Assembly (NCBI RefSeq): GCF_947241705.1 | Contig: NC_079269.1 | Coordinates: 496,001 to 560,000 of the forward strand | Length of the DNA: 64,000 nucleotides | Direction of reading: 5' to 3' | From: Saccharomyces mikatae IFO 1815 | Taxonomy: Eukaryota > Ascomycota > Saccharomycetes > Saccharomycetales > Saccharomycetaceae | In this document: piece after piece, positions 1 through 12,978 of the stretch | How positions within the stretch are numbered: the stretch's first letter is position 1 | Layout: the number at the start of each line of letters is the position of its first letter | Translations under genes and position numbers: made by a program | Notes under the pieces: generated by a model | Databases searched by the model: none | What the model was told of the DNA's origin: nothing | What the model saw: only the letters and a program-made list of their open reading frames with translations

Positions 1-284
1 TCAAAGGTAAGGAATATATCAACGCTTATGAAGAAGAGAACTGCCCCCAATTGCAACTAGAAAAATTTATACAACAAAAACAAATCAACGAACTGACAGG
101 AAATAAAATCGATACGCTATCGCCAGTCATTGACCATCAATACATTGAGGCGATGAAATATGGTATGCCTCCGATAGGTGGCTTTGGTCTCGGTATAGAC
201 AGGTTGTGTATGCTGTTCTGCGACAAGAAGAGAATAGAAGAGGTTCTACCCTTTGGATGTGTGGATGATGTAAATAGGCAATAA
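1..284 (+). CDS. MSK1: Mitochondrial lysyl-tRNA synthetase, 3' end only
   Basis: This is the C-terminal part of a class II lysyl-tRNA synthetase that charges mitochondrial tRNA-Lys with lysine. The reading frame is already open at base 3 and stops at 282-284; the 5' part lies outside the window. The visible class II motif 3 is GGFGLGIDRLCMLF, whose arginine binds ATP, preceded by EAMKYGMPPIG, typical of LysRS. Identity as the mitochondrial rather than the cytosolic enzyme rests on the neighbour RNH201, the same order as S. cerevisiae YNL073W-YNL072W, and on recognised sequence. It ends about 210 bp before RNH201 on the same strand. It is truncated by the window edge, not by mutation. Confidence 0.93.
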   Translation, partial: KGKEYINAYEEENCPQLQLEKFIQQKQINELTGNKIDTLSPVIDHQYIEAMKYGMPPIGGFGLGIDRLCMLFCDKKRIEEVLPFGCVDDVNRQ

Positions 285-492
285 AACTGCAAGTTTTGAT
301 AATGCTTTTGTAAATAAATTTGATATATATTGTGAATAAATAGAACAGCGTCTACGTATGCTTCTTTTTTCTTTCCTTTCATATTAGTAAACTTCGCTAC
401 GCGAAAAATCAAATAAGTTTACACAAATAATTAGTTGAGGATATGCTTGGATTATCTGAAACCACGACTGAATACCACATTGTCACGAAATA

Positions 493-1416
493 ATGATACC
501 TCCCACGGTAGAAGCATCCTTAGGTTCTTCACATACTAGATCCTATTTTTCACCTGTCCCAACAGCGCTCTTGGAACAGAATGTTTCCCCAGTGATAATG
601 GGCATCGATGAAGCTGGCAGAGGGCCTGTGATGGGGCCAATGGTTTACGCCGTAGCCTATTCTACACAGAAATACCAGGATGAAAACATAATCCCTAACT
701 ACGAGTTTGACGATTCCAAAAAACTCACAGATCCCATCAGAAGAATGCTGTTTGCCAAGATGTACGAGAATAATGAAGAGCTAACCCAGGTCGGCTACGC
801 AACCACGTGCATCACGCCATTGGACATCTCCAGAGGAATGAGCAAATTCCCACCAACAAGAAACTATAATTTGAATGAGCAAGCGCACGATGTCACAATG
901 GCTCTAATCGAGGGCGTGATAAAGCAGAACGTTAAGCTCGATCACGTGTATGTGGACACCGTTGGACCACCAGCGTCCTATCAGAAGAAATTGGAACAGC
1001 GGTTTCCCGGTATCAAGTTCACAGTAGCCAAGAAGGCAGACTCCTTATACTGTATGGTCAGTGTGGCGAGTGTCGTTGCGAAGGTAACTAGAGATATACT
1101 AGTCGAGTCCCTAAAGAGGAATTCCGATGAGGTTCTGGGTTCTGGATACCCATCCGACCCAAAGACGGTGGCATGGCTGAAGCGTAACCAAACAACTCTT
1201 ATGGGTTGGCCAGCTAACATGGTAAGGTTTTCTTGGCAGACATGCCAGACTCTCTTAGATGACCCCGCTAGAGACAGTATCCTCATTAAGTGGGAAGAAC
1301 AATATATGGACAGCAGAAAGAACGCTGCACAAAAGACGAAGCAATTGCAGCTCCAGATGGTGACCAAGCCCCCCAGAAGGAAGAGATTAATAACCCTGGA
1401 TAATTGGTATCAATAA
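493..1416 (+). CDS. RNH201: Ribonuclease H2 catalytic subunit A
   Basis: Catalytic subunit of the trimeric RNase H2, which nicks RNA/DNA hybrids and removes single ribonucleotides from DNA in the nucleus. The 307-aa product has the family motif [14 protein letters not shown] with catalytic Asp39 and Glu40, a DSKKL motif near residue 74, and a third acidic residue at Asp155 in [28 protein letters not shown] follows and carries the residues that recognise the RNA-DNA junction. Length matches the yeast protein (307 aa). The start chosen is the only ATG that gives this length. The basic C-terminal tail (PPRRKR) could be a nuclear targeting segment; that part is inference. Confidence 0.97.
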   Translation: MIPPTVEASLGSSHTRSYFSPVPTALLEQNVSPVIMGIDEAGRGPVMGPMVYAVAYSTQKYQDENIIPNYEFDDSKKLTDPIRRMLFAKMYENNEELTQVGYATTCITPLDISRGMSKFPPTRNYNLNEQAHDVTMALIEGVIKQNVKLDHVYVDTVGPPASYQKKLEQRFPGIKFTVAKKADSLYCMVSVASVVAKVTRDILVESLKRNSDEVLGSGYPSDPKTVAWLKRNQTTLMGWPANMVRFSWQTCQTLLDDPARDSILIKWEEQYMDSRKNAAQKTKQLQLQMVTKPPRRKRLITLDNWYQ

Positions 1417-1686
1417 TAACTCCAGTTTGCACCTATATACCTGTATGTAATGCTACATTCATCTTCAACAAATCGTACGAGTCATATGCTATACGTTGCC
1501 ATTCTTGCCATCCGTGAAGCGTGACCGGTCCTCCTTCTTTCCCCCGCGCTCCGCAAAGAACAACAGTTCGAGATAACCAGCCAACGACTAGAAGAGAGGC
1601 TATTGTGTTTACCTGTTAGTGCAAGATCTCTATTTACTGTGGCTGCAAACTGTATCCAGCATAACTAACACTTTTATCAACGTACT

Positions 1687-3141
1687 ATGTCTGCTTTTGT
1701 CAGGGTACTTCCAAAAATATCCAGAAGCTCAGTGCTCACCAGATCATTGAGACTGCAATTGAGGTGCTATGCATCATATCCAGAGCACACCATCATTGGT
1801 ATGCCAGCATTGTCCCCCACTATGACCCAAGGTAACCTTGCTGTTTGGACTAAAAAGGAAGGTGACCAACTGGCTCCTGGTGAAGTGATTGCAGAAATCG
1901 AAACGGATAAGGCTCAAATGGACTTCGAATTTCAAGAAGATGGTTACTTAGCCAAGATCTTAGTCCCTGAAGGTACCAAGGACATTCCAGTTAATAAGCC
2001 TATTGCTGTGTATGTGGAGGATAAAAACGATGTACCAGCTTTCAAGGATTTTAAGTTGGAGGACTCAGGTTCTGATGTTAAGGCTAGCACGAAGACTCAA
2101 CCTGTTGAAGCACAGGGAGAAAATGGACAGCAAGCGCCAGCTGAGAAAACCAAGACTTCTACTGTCGAATCTAATAAAAGCAAGGTATCAGCCCCTCAAG
2201 GTAGAATTTTTGCCTCTCCAGTTGCCAAGACCATTGCTTTGGAAAAGGGTATCTCTTTGAATGATGTCCAGGGTACAGGACCTCGCGGTAGAATCACTAA
2301 GGCTGACATTGAGTCATATCTAGAAAAGTCTTCTAAGCAGGCTTCCGTGACTAGTGGTGTTTCAGCTGCTTCCCCTGCTGCTGCCTCTGCCACTTCGAGT
2401 GCCAGTGCCGGCTCTGCTCCGTCGCCTTCTTCTACAGCATCATACGAAGATGTTCCTATCTCAACCATGAGAAGTATCATTGGGGAACGTTTATTGCAAT
2501 CAACTCAAGGTATTCCATCATACATTGTTTCTTCCAAGATATCTGTTTCCAAACTTCTAAAATTGAGACAATCCTTGAATGCTACGGCAAATGACAAGTT
2601 CAAATTGTCAATTAATGACTTGTTAGTGAAAGCCATTACCGTTGCAGCTAAGAGGGTACCAGACGCCAATGCGTACTGGTTACCTAATGAAAACGTTATT
2701 CGTAAATTCAAGAATGTTGATGTTTCTGTCGCAGTTGCTACTCCAACAGGGTTATTGACGCCAATTGTTAAAAACTGTGAGGCCAAGGGTCTGTCGCAAA
2801 TCTCCAATGAGATTAAGGAATTGGTCAAGCGTGCCAGAATAAACAAACTGGCTCCAGAGGAGTTCCAAGGTGGTACCATTTGCATTTCCAACATGGGTAT
2901 GAATAACGCTGTCAACATGTTCACTTCAATTATCAATCCACCACAATCTACAATCTTAGCTATTGCTACTGTTGAAAGGGTCGCCGTAGAAGATGCCGCT
3001 GCCGAAAACGGATTCTCCTTCGATAACCAAGTCACCATAACAGGAACCTTTGACCATAGAACTATTGACGGTGCAAAGGGTGCTGAATTCATGAAAGAAT
3101 TGAAGACTGTCGTTGAAAATCCTTTGGAAATGCTGTTATGA
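1687..3141 (+). CDS. LAT1: Dihydrolipoamide acetyltransferase (E2) of pyruvate dehydrogenase
   Basis: E2 core of the mitochondrial pyruvate dehydrogenase complex; it passes the acetyl group from lipoamide to CoA. The 484-aa precursor begins with an Arg/Ser-rich presequence (about residues 1-28). The lipoyl domain (about 34-110) carries the lipoylated Lys75 in ETDKAQMDF. An Ala/Ser/Pro-rich linker precedes the peripheral subunit-binding domain (IFASPVAKTIALEKGISL, about 175-210). A second Ala/Ser linker leads to the acetyltransferase domain (about 255-484), with the active-site motif FDHRTIDGAKGAEFM near the C terminus. Intact, and of similar size to S. cerevisiae Lat1 (482 aa). Antisense open frames inside it are shadows. 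Confidence 0.98.
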   Translation: MSAFVRVLPKISRSSVLTRSLRLQLRCYASYPEHTIIGMPALSPTMTQGNLAVWTKKEGDQLAPGEVIAEIETDKAQMDFEFQEDGYLAKILVPEGTKDIPVNKPIAVYVEDKNDVPAFKDFKLEDSGSDVKASTKTQPVEAQGENGQQAPAEKTKTSTVESNKSKVSAPQGRIFASPVAKTIALEKGISLNDVQGTGPRGRITKADIESYLEKSSKQASVTSGVSAASPAAASATSSASAGSAPSPSSTASYEDVPISTMRSIIGERLLQSTQGIPSYIVSSKISVSKLLKLRQSLNATANDKFKLSINDLLVKAITVAAKRVPDANAYWLPNENVIRKFKNVDVSVAVATPTGLLTPIVKNCEAKGLSQISNEIKELVKRARINKLAPEEFQGGTICISNMGMNNAVNMFTSIINPPQSTILAIATVERVAVEDAAAENGFSFDNQVTITGTFDHRTIDGAKGAEFMKELKTVVENPLEMLL

Positions 3142-3524
3142 GGTTAAAATGAAGAAATTCATTATTGAATACGTATCCTGAAGAAAAATTTCAATTTGTT
3201 TTTTGTATATATAAAAGAAAATAAAAAAAGAAGAAAATATGATACTCAAATACGTATAAGTTATACTGGAATGCTTCGCTTGTCTAAATTTTACATCTTC
3301 TTACTTCAATCTGCCCTTGATACCCACAAATCACGTCGAACGGCACATTAACGGCTTTGTTTTTTCACTTCACATGAAATAGGTTGAAGTTAGCAAAGAA
3401 GCAAATACACTGAGTGTTAAGAATAAATTAAAACATATTACTTTCAGGCTTTATATATCTGTATAAGTATTTATTTTATTTTATCCCTTAAGATTTGCCT
3501 TAATAAACAGTTAACAGATAGACC
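3142..3524. other. LAT1-TOM7 intergenic region
   Basis: AT-rich spacer of 383 bp between two genes on the same strand. It contains T/A-rich tracts just after LAT1, consistent with a 3' end and poly(A) region, and a TATA-like stretch (tttatatatctgtataag) near 3451 that could serve TOM7. No RNA gene or open frame of note was seen. Confidence 0.5.
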
Positions 3525-3707
3525 ATGAGTTTCCTACCATCTTTTATCCTAAGTGATGAATCTAAAGAACGTATCTCCAAAGTTCTAACCTTGACCCATA
3601 ATGTAGCCCATTATGGCTGGATTCCTTTTGTTCTATATTTAGGCTGGGCTCATACCTCCAATAGGCCAAATTTTTTGAACCTATTGTCCCCATTACCAAG
3701 CGTTTAA
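3525..3707 (+). CDS. TOM7: Small subunit of the mitochondrial outer-membrane translocase
   Basis: Tom7, a 60-residue component of the TOM complex that affects assembly and dissociation of the import pore and of the SAM complex. The protein is a small tail-anchored type. A hydrophilic N-terminal stretch (DESKERISKV) precedes a single membrane segment, roughly residues 24-44, containing HYGWIPFVLYLGW. The conserved Pro in the membrane segment is present. The length equals S. cerevisiae Tom7 (60 aa), and the position between LAT1 and RPL16B matches YNL070W. The stop is followed by a convergent spacer before RPL16B. Confidence 0.95.
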   Translation: MSFLPSFILSDESKERISKVLTLTHNVAHYGWIPFVLYLGWAHTSNRPNFLNLLSPLPSV

Positions 3708-4131
3708 GCAACAGTTCGGTTCAATCTGGGTAGCAGATGAAAGCACCTTAGAAGTAGTCATCATGCCCATATTTCCAATTTCGACTTACTTAACCTGTTA
3801 ATGCGAATAATATCGATAGTCATGTATATAAAGAATATATATAATAAAATATTAAAAATTTTCTTCAAACATCGTTCTTTTACGCTTTGCCTTAGTGAAG
3901 ATTGAGGGTCTCGTATCTTTATGCTACCTTTCCTTCTAAAATAAGCAGGCCACACTCAAAAAAATCTGATCTATTAGAATTTATACCAGTGTTTTAATAT
4001 GTTTATTTATCTGTTATTGATATTATTTAAAATGTGAAACAAAATAAATAAAAATAACTAAAAATGTAGGGTGGTTTTGTTGTTTTGCAAAAAATAAGAG
4101 ATAAGATTGATTACAAACTGTTTCATGAAAT
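3708..4131. other. TOM7-RPL16B convergent 3' region
   Basis: 424-bp AT-rich spacer between the stop codons of two converging genes. A 64-codon minus-strand open frame at 3761-3955 has no recognisable features and is probably chance. Poly(A)-type A/T tracts occur near 3840-3860 and 4010-4060. No RNA gene was seen. Confidence 0.5.
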
Positions 4132-5179
<1,048 letters not shown>

Positions 5180-5860
5180 CTTTTATGGTTGGTTGGTTGT
5201 ATAATACCTTAGTGGAATGTACTTAGTGTAATGTCTATGAATGTTAAAGATGTATTAATCAGTTTCACCAAAATCAGATTAATTTTCCAGCATGCGATAC
5301 CGCTACTGTACACTGTGAGAACACCAAGCTGTGACCTGCCGGGAGTCTGTCTACAAAGCGATCAGCAACCGTCCCACGCTCCGCAATTGTTACAAGGACC
5401 AGATGGAAGGCCATGACTTGGTGATGGCCTAGCCTAGCAGGCGCTATAGGTGAGAGGGTCATGGGGGGAAACGATTTGTCGCTGTTTTTCCACCCGCTCC
5501 TCAAAGCGTTAAGAAATAAAATAATCATCTCGCCGGTCAGACTTATATACAATGTTTGGGTTAAGTAGTATGTACGGATTTAAAAATGACAAGGATAGAA
5601 AACAGCATATATTATGTGAAGTGAGAATTGAAGAAAATAGCGTTTAAAAGTACACGAAAGTTTGATGACCAAACAGAGAGAAAATTGAAAAATGGAATGC
5701 ATAGTGAATAAATACAGTATATGAAAGCATTTATATACGTACCTCGTGATTTTACTTTGATTAACAATGGAATTGTGCAAAAGTTGCTTTTCTGGTCATA
5801 CCTTCCTTAGTCATCCTTCATTTACTTATTCAGTTTTGGTATTTTAACTCGTTTCTTAAT
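5180..5860. promoter_or_regulatory. RPL16B promoter and FKH2 3' region
   Basis: 681-bp spacer upstream of RPL16B and downstream of FKH2. On the minus strand it holds AACCCAAACATT (plus 5551-5563) and AAATCCGTACAT (plus 5570-5581). Both are close to the Rap1 consensus, in the tandem spacing common to ribosomal protein promoters, about 370-400 bp from the ATG. The Rap1 assignment is by eye; the promoter role is inference from family practice. Confidence 0.65.
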
Positions 5861-8440
5861 TTAATTGTTAATAATACTGATCTTTGCACCGTCCGTATCT
5901 AATATTAGTTCTCTGTCATTAGTGGAGCTGTCACCTTGGTTTTTCAATGGTGAAGAATTAATATCTTTTGTTTCCAGATCATTTGAGTTTGAATCTGAAC
6001 CTTTCTCCAAAGGAGCATTCTCGCTGCCATTCACCTTGATGTCTTGATTTGTGGAAAACCCCCCCTTATAGCTTCCATTGTTGGTGGCCGGTGTGTTGTT
6101 TACAGAGCTAAATTGTAGTAAATTCCATACACCTGGCGAACTTTTCACATTCTGCGACTTCCCTGTTGATGGAGTCAGCCGTTTATTATCATTGTTTGAT
6201 TCCATGTTTTTCAAGACGTTAGAATCCGATGTTAAGCCTGTTGGTTTGTTTTCTATTCCGTTCGTTTGTGAATTAAGATTATTTGTAATATTATTGTTAG
6301 TAGTACTATTATTACTATGAAGGGGTGACCTGGCCCTATTAGCACTGCCTCTTTCTGGCGTATATGCTTCCATCGCTGTAATATGAAATGCTTTAGTAGG
6401 AGACCTTAATAGTGTATCATAGGGTTGAGAAAGATGTAAGTTATTTGATGCTAGTGAAGAAGTTGTTGTTCCTACATGTGGCACCAAGTTAGAATTCGCG
6501 GAGGATGCGGCAGTTGTTGGCTCTGAATTGCCGTTCTCATCTGGCGGAGACGTAGTTATCGTAGGTGGATTCATTTTTCTATCGTTGCTATTGTTAGCTG
6601 GTTTGTTGGCGCTATCGTTGATGTAGTTTATTACTTTGGAAGTAGCACATGCATTGGTGAACGAAACTAGAGCGTTATTTGGAGATTGCCTATTCATTTG
6701 TGATATTGATATTACAGGTGGGTGAAGTGATTCTTTATATTCCGTCATATTATTTTTATTTGAGTTTGTATTGGAATTTGAATTGGGAGCTTGTAATTGT
6801 GGCGTCTTGATAGGTCTTGCTAATGCTATATTTCGATTTTGTGCATCCGTGAACGTAAATTGAATTTCTTGCTGTTGTTGTTGTTGTGATGATGGCTGTT
6901 GTGTTTGTTGGTGAGATTGGTGCGATACAAGTGGTTGAGACTGTGGTGGTGGCATATGAGGCACGAACCCTTCTATCATATTATTATTTGATGTTTCTAA
7001 GACGTTGTGAGATTGAAGTTGGCGTTTAGGTGGTTTTGTCATGTTAGGCGTTAACCTATTTTCCATTTCCATGGGCAAAGTGTTAAACTTTGCCATATGT
7101 AACTGTAATTGTCTTGCCACGGAAGATCCGCGCCTAATTTTTCCCACTTTTCCTGTATTCCACTTACTTAAAAAATCTTGTTGATAAGACTCACTGATTC
7201 TCCATTTCATACCTTTACCTGGTTCATTGGGTCTCCTTGGAACTTTTTCGAATGCTTTGTTCAATGACAAATTATGTCTAATCGAATTTTGCCAGCCGGA
7301 TTTGGCAAACCTGTAATAGGCATAATTGGACGAAATATACTTATAAATGTCCGCTAATGAAATTACTCCCTCCGGGGATGATAGTATGGCTTGTGTAATC
7401 ATGGTCGCGTATGAATGAGGCGGTTTAACGTTTCTGTTCTCATCATGGGATAAATCTGAAGTGAAATCCAAAGCTTGGGGATACGCATTCGACGATTTAT
7501 ATGAATCAACAAAATTTGCCGCAATTATGGTATTAGAAGGACCTTGTGGAGATGCGGCTTGTGGGTTCAGAGAATTGCCTGTTGTTGCTGTTGCTGTATA
7601 GTTGGGGTTGGTGGAGGTAAAATAGCCGTTCTTGCTTTTATTGCTGTTGTTGTTAAAGACGCCTTGTTCGTTAGACCCCAAGTTTGCCCCGTTGCCAAAG
7701 GAAGCATTTGTACCGCTTCCATAGAGCTTAAACCCTTTGATTTGTTGATTGGAGGTTAGTTGCCTCTGCTTAGCATAATTAGACTGTTTGATGATATCTT
7801 TTAGCAAAGGGTTGTTGTTACCTTGGAATCCATACATGTTTATTAAGTTAGGCATCAAATGTTCTATACAAATAGGTGCAATGACTGGATCACTATCGGG
7901 AAGGATGAACATCATCTGTGTCCCGCCTATATCTAACAAAGTTCCCGAAGATAATCGAATGGGAGGATTACTGGGGCCATTATGAGCCCTTTGAAAGTTT
8001 ACTTTGGCGCCGTTACGACCTAAAATGTGTAGTTCCCAACCACCTATATTCATATTATATTTTATTATGGCATGCTTTCTAGAGACGACTTTTGCAGGTC
8101 CGAGATCAATGTTTACTCGATATGAGCTCTTCACACCATCTGTGTTTTCCGTGAGTGGGTTGTTCAAGGGATCAGTGTTTCTTCCAATGGAAACTTCCAA
8201 ATCTTTCACATAATAGGTCCAGTTGGGTCCGGATAGTTTGGCATAAGCTTGTATTTCCGTGGCCATGTTCTTGTCGTTCGAGTATTGCAATGACACAGTG
8301 GTAGGTTGATCTGGAGCTGTAAGCGAAGAGACGATGGCATTGACTACACCCTGGTGATGCTGAGCGGTATATTTGGTGTTGCCACGATTCGTTTGAGCGA
8401 TATTTAGTTCGTTCATCTCGTTAAAATTATTGCAGGACAT
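5861..8440 (-). CDS. FKH2: Forkhead transcription factor Fkh2
   Basis: Cell-cycle transcription factor that binds with Mcm1 and Ndd1 at G2/M (CLB2 cluster) promoters and also affects origin timing. The 859-aa product has an FHA phosphothreonine-binding domain (about residues 84-175, with IGRNTDPLNN near its start). The forkhead winged-helix domain follows (about 336-430, VKPPHSYATMITQAI, with recognition helix WQNSIRHNLSLNKAF). A long Gln/Asn/Ser-rich C-terminal half contains many S/TP sites, consistent with CDK control and Ndd1 binding. A polyglutamine run lies near 6860-6885. Fkh2 rather than Fkh1 is chosen because of the long C-terminal tail (Fkh1 is about 484 aa) and the neighbours RPL16B and RPL9B. 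Confidence 0.97.
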   Translation of the reverse strand: MSCNNFNEMNELNIAQTNRGNTKYTAQHHQGVVNAIVSSLTAPDQPTTVSLQYSNDKNMATEIQAYAKLSGPNWTYYVKDLEVSIGRNTDPLNNPLTENTDGVKSSYRVNIDLGPAKVVSRKHAIIKYNMNIGGWELHILGRNGAKVNFQRAHNGPSNPPIRLSSGTLLDIGGTQMMFILPDSDPVIAPICIEHLMPNLINMYGFQGNNNPLLKDIIKQSNYAKQRQLTSNQQIKGFKLYGSGTNASFGNGANLGSNEQGVFNNNSNKSKNGYFTSTNPNYTATATTGNSLNPQAASPQGPSNTIIAANFVDSYKSSNAYPQALDFTSDLSHDENRNVKPPHSYATMITQAILSSPEGVISLADIYKYISSNYAYYRFAKSGWQNSIRHNLSLNKAFEKVPRRPNEPGKGMKWRISESYQQDFLSKWNTGKVGKIRRGSSVARQLQLHMAKFNTLPMEMENRLTPNMTKPPKRQLQSHNVLETSNNNMIEGFVPHMPPPQSQPLVSHQSHQQTQQPSSQQQQQQEIQFTFTDAQNRNIALARPIKTPQLQAPNSNSNTNSNKNNMTEYKESLHPPVISISQMNRQSPNNALVSFTNACATSKVINYINDSANKPANNSNDRKMNPPTITTSPPDENGNSEPTTAASSANSNLVPHVGTTTSSLASNNLHLSQPYDTLLRSPTKAFHITAMEAYTPERGSANRARSPLHSNNSTTNNNITNNLNSQTNGIENKPTGLTSDSNVLKNMESNNDNKRLTPSTGKSQNVKSSPGVWNLLQFSSVNNTPATNNGSYKGGFSTNQDIKVNGSENAPLEKGSDSNSNDLETKDINSSPLKNQGDSSTNDRELILDTDGAKISIINN

Positions 8441-9874
8441 TTCTTGAGCATTGATACAGTTTTGAGGAAGAAATCGAGAGAAGCACGTCTATATTTGTGT
8501 GTATCGTACCGCTTTTCTTTGTTATTCAAGCAATGATCACTACTGCAAGGGAATCAGAAAGTTTAGCCTCACAGAGTTCCTAGTCACCTGTTCTTTAATG
8601 CGATCCTGTCTATTGGCGGTTTGTTTTACCGGGAAAAGACTGCTCTATGGTGTCCTAAGTCGTACAAAAATATGGTGATCTTGTGTATGTCACTTCTTTT
8701 GTTTACCTTTAAAAATGCGGAATCAATGGCATTTTTTTTTCTTTATTTACTATTTTACCTACAAAGAATCCGAATGGCACAGGGCGAGCGAATTTTTTTC
8801 CCTCTTTTATGAGCGAAACCGAAGATTTTCGGTAATGTTGTGCAGAGGATTCTAAGGCGGGGTCCGCATAAGTCATCACCAATGCTAAGGGAACGATTAC
8901 ATGGCACAGAAAGAGGCAGGAAGAAGCCGTCAAAGTGTTGCAGTTCAAGAGAAGATAATCCTAAAGTGTAATCGAGAAAATAACCTAGACCCATTAAGTT
9001 GAAGAATTATAAAACACTATCGTAAGCCACGGAGACATATGATTCCTACAATTGATATTCTATCAAACTTGAATACTAGTATTTATTGGTTTTCTGTAGT
9101 GTCAAACATATATTTTAATTTTCTTCTGATTGGGCTTTGAGAAAGAATCTTCTTTTCTCCAGTTCTTTTAACGTCTTACTTTTTCTTTTATGTTTTGCCC
9201 TTTTTTTTTGGCTTCTATTTTTTTATGTCAAAAAAGTGATGAAAGGACAGCAAATAGAGAGGGATTTATAAATCTGGTTATAAGAAAGAAAAGAAGACGA
9301 CGCAAGTAGTCGCACCAACCTGTAACTAAAGCACATCACATCGAGACTAGGTACAAACTGGGTTATTAATTTGTTTTATATAAGAAAAGTTTACGATGCC
9401 ATTGCAACGGGCGCCACTCTTCAGAATCATAAGCTTAATGCCAGAAAAATAATCAGACTCAAAACCTTCGCACTAATCTGTCACATGCTGATATGCTACA
9501 CATTCTTCCTGCTATGAACTACAGGGAAACATGTACAGGTAATACTCTTACACAAGTAGTAATCCATTTGTATGCGACGTCCAGGGTGATGTGGTGCACT
9601 GTTTTTCTTTTTAAAGACTGCATTAAAAGTTAAATTTTCACCTTTGCTTTGTTTTAAGCAACGGCAACAATTGAATTTTTTTTCTTTTTTTTTTTTTCTC
9701 TCAAAGCGACGCAGAAGAAATGTGAAAAATATTTAAACGGACGACAAACTTGAAAAAAAAAGTGTATAGTATACTTGAACATCATTCCCTTTCTTTCGCT
9801 TGTTTTCCTATTTTTGTATAAATTTTTCAGTAAAGCAGTAAGAAAGCAAGTCCTAGCCGTCAACAATCACAGAA
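8441..9874. promoter_or_regulatory. FKH2-RPL9B divergent intergenic region
   Basis: 1.43 kb without a supported gene, between divergent FKH2 and RPL9B. Several overlapping frames of 60-80 codons (8621-8994, 9654-9866) show no protein-like features. Poly(T) tracts at about 9200-9240 and 9676-9700, just upstream of RPL9B, are typical of nucleosome-poor ribosomal protein promoters. I did not find a clear Rap1 site. No snoRNA or tRNA was recognised. Confidence 0.5.
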
Positions 9875-10450
9875 ATGAAGTACATTCAAACCGAACAACA
9901 AGTTGAAGTCCCAGAAGGTGTCTCTGTCAACATCAAGTCCAGAATCGTCAAGGTTGTCGGTCCAAGAGGTACTTTGACCAAGAACTTGAAACACATTGAT
10001 GTTACTTTCACCAAGGTTAGCAACCAATTGATTAAGGTCGCCGTGCATAATGGTGACAGAAAGCATGTTGCTGCTTTGAGAACCGTCAAATCTTTAGTTG
10101 ACAACATGATTACTGGTGTCACCAAAGGTTACAAGTACAAGATGAGATACGTATATGCGCATTTCCCAATCAACGTTAACATTGTCGAAAAAGACGGTGC
10201 TAAATTCATTGAAATCAGAAACTTCTTGGGTGACAAGAAGATCAGAAACGTCCCAGTCAGAGACGGTGTTACCATCGAATTTTCCACTAACGTCAAGGAC
10301 GAAATCGTCCTATCCGGTAACTCGGTTGAAGATGTCTCTCAAAACGCCGCCGACTTGCAACAAATCTGCCGTGTTAGAAACAAGGATATCCGTAAGTTTT
10401 TGGATGGTATCTATGTCTCTCACAAGGGTTTCATTGTCGAAGACTTGTAA
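9875..10450 (+). CDS. RPL9B: 60S ribosomal protein L9B (uL6)
   Basis: Ribosomal protein uL6 of the large subunit, 191 residues as in S. cerevisiae, with no intron. Two uL6 repeats are visible: residues about 1-85 (VKVVGPRGTLTKNLKH) and about 95-180 (FPINVNIVEKDGAKFIEIRN, DKKIRNVPVRDGV). Codon choice is strongly biased to abundant tRNAs (gtc, acc, aag, ttg), as expected for a highly expressed gene. RPL9B rather than its twin RPL9A is inferred from its place next to FKH2 and SUN4. An overlapping 126-codon frame at 10155-10535 is a shadow. Confidence 0.97.
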   Translation: MKYIQTEQQVEVPEGVSVNIKSRIVKVVGPRGTLTKNLKHIDVTFTKVSNQLIKVAVHNGDRKHVAALRTVKSLVDNMITGVTKGYKYKMRYVYAHFPINVNIVEKDGAKFIEIRNFLGDKKIRNVPVRDGVTIEFSTNVKDEIVLSGNSVEDVSQNAADLQQICRVRNKDIRKFLDGIYVSHKGFIVEDL

Positions 10451-11347
10451 ATCGAGCAGAATGTGTCTTAGCACTTCGATGTGCTCAGTATGTACATTAT
10501 CCCTACCTTTCTATTTAGTATTATGTAAAGACTGAGGTTTTTCTCATTGGATGTGTTTCACTTCCAATGATTGATTGGCAGGTTCTGCGGAGAATTCTGT
10601 CAGGGGAAACGTTACTAGTGCTCATTGAAATAAAGAGCCACTTTACGTTTTCTCAAATTGCTTTTGTTTTTTTCTACTCTCGATGCTAATTGCATTTTTT
10701 TGGGTAAAACATTGAAATACCAAAAATAAATATTCTCTACTACGTTACAAACGACTTTCTTTTTCTTGAACTTGTTCTGTTATTGCACTATCTTATATTT
10801 CTTGTTCGTGGATCCTTGTGGCAATCATGTGCTGTGTTTGGCAAAGAACCAGCAAATTTGAGTTGGAAACATACAACTGTTGTTACCCGACGACTGTGCT
10901 GGGTCAATACTGGTCAAACTGAACACAGATGGTTTTTTTTCTCTATTAGGACGTAAACGACGCCGTTCTTTCGCAGCAAAAGTAAACAAAGCGCAATAGA
11001 AGGCAGCGAGACGAACTGCACCGCGCGAAGTTTATAAACAATGACTTTTCCAGATCTTGAATTTTTCTCGCACCCCCTTCATCATCGCTTTCTTCTTCCT
11101 ATTTAAATAGAGACCATCAAGAATAAAAAAGGCAGTTTCCATTAATAACAAAAACATACCAACACCGTCTTTTTAAGAATAATTACCGTGTTATTATCAT
11201 TGTCGATTTCTTCATTTCTGTAGTTAAAAAAAAAAAAGAATAGTTCATTCTTTTACCGTTATCCAACTATTTTTCACTCCTTTTAAATCAACAAAAAGAA
11301 TCTCCAACTACTTTCCACTCCTTTCACTTTTTTTACTTGAACAAGAT
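10451..11347. promoter_or_regulatory. RPL9B 3' region and SUN4 promoter
   Basis: 897-bp spacer upstream of the SUN4 5'UTR intron. It carries one AACCAGCA motif (10847-10854), matching the Swi5/Ace2 consensus RRCCAGCR, one Reb1-type TTACCCGA near 10885, and a TATA-like ctatttaaatag near 11100. A daughter-cell or M/G1 expression role would fit SUN4 but is inference. No gene was seen. Confidence 0.45.

Positions 11348-12978
<1,631 letters not shown>

Noticed and set aside
2505-3092. 195-codon open frame on the minus strand
   Set aside because: It is antisense to the LAT1 catalytic domain, with no protein-like motifs. A frame shadow of a codon-biased gene.
6860-6885. Short tandem array in FKH2 that could be taken for a CRISPR-like or satellite repeat
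   Set aside because: It is the in-frame polyglutamine tract of Fkh2; no spaced repeats of any kind occur in the window.
8621-8994. Overlapping frames of 63-79 codons on both strands between FKH2 and RPL9B
   Set aside because: They overlap one another in several frames with no motif; treated as chance in a long promoter region.
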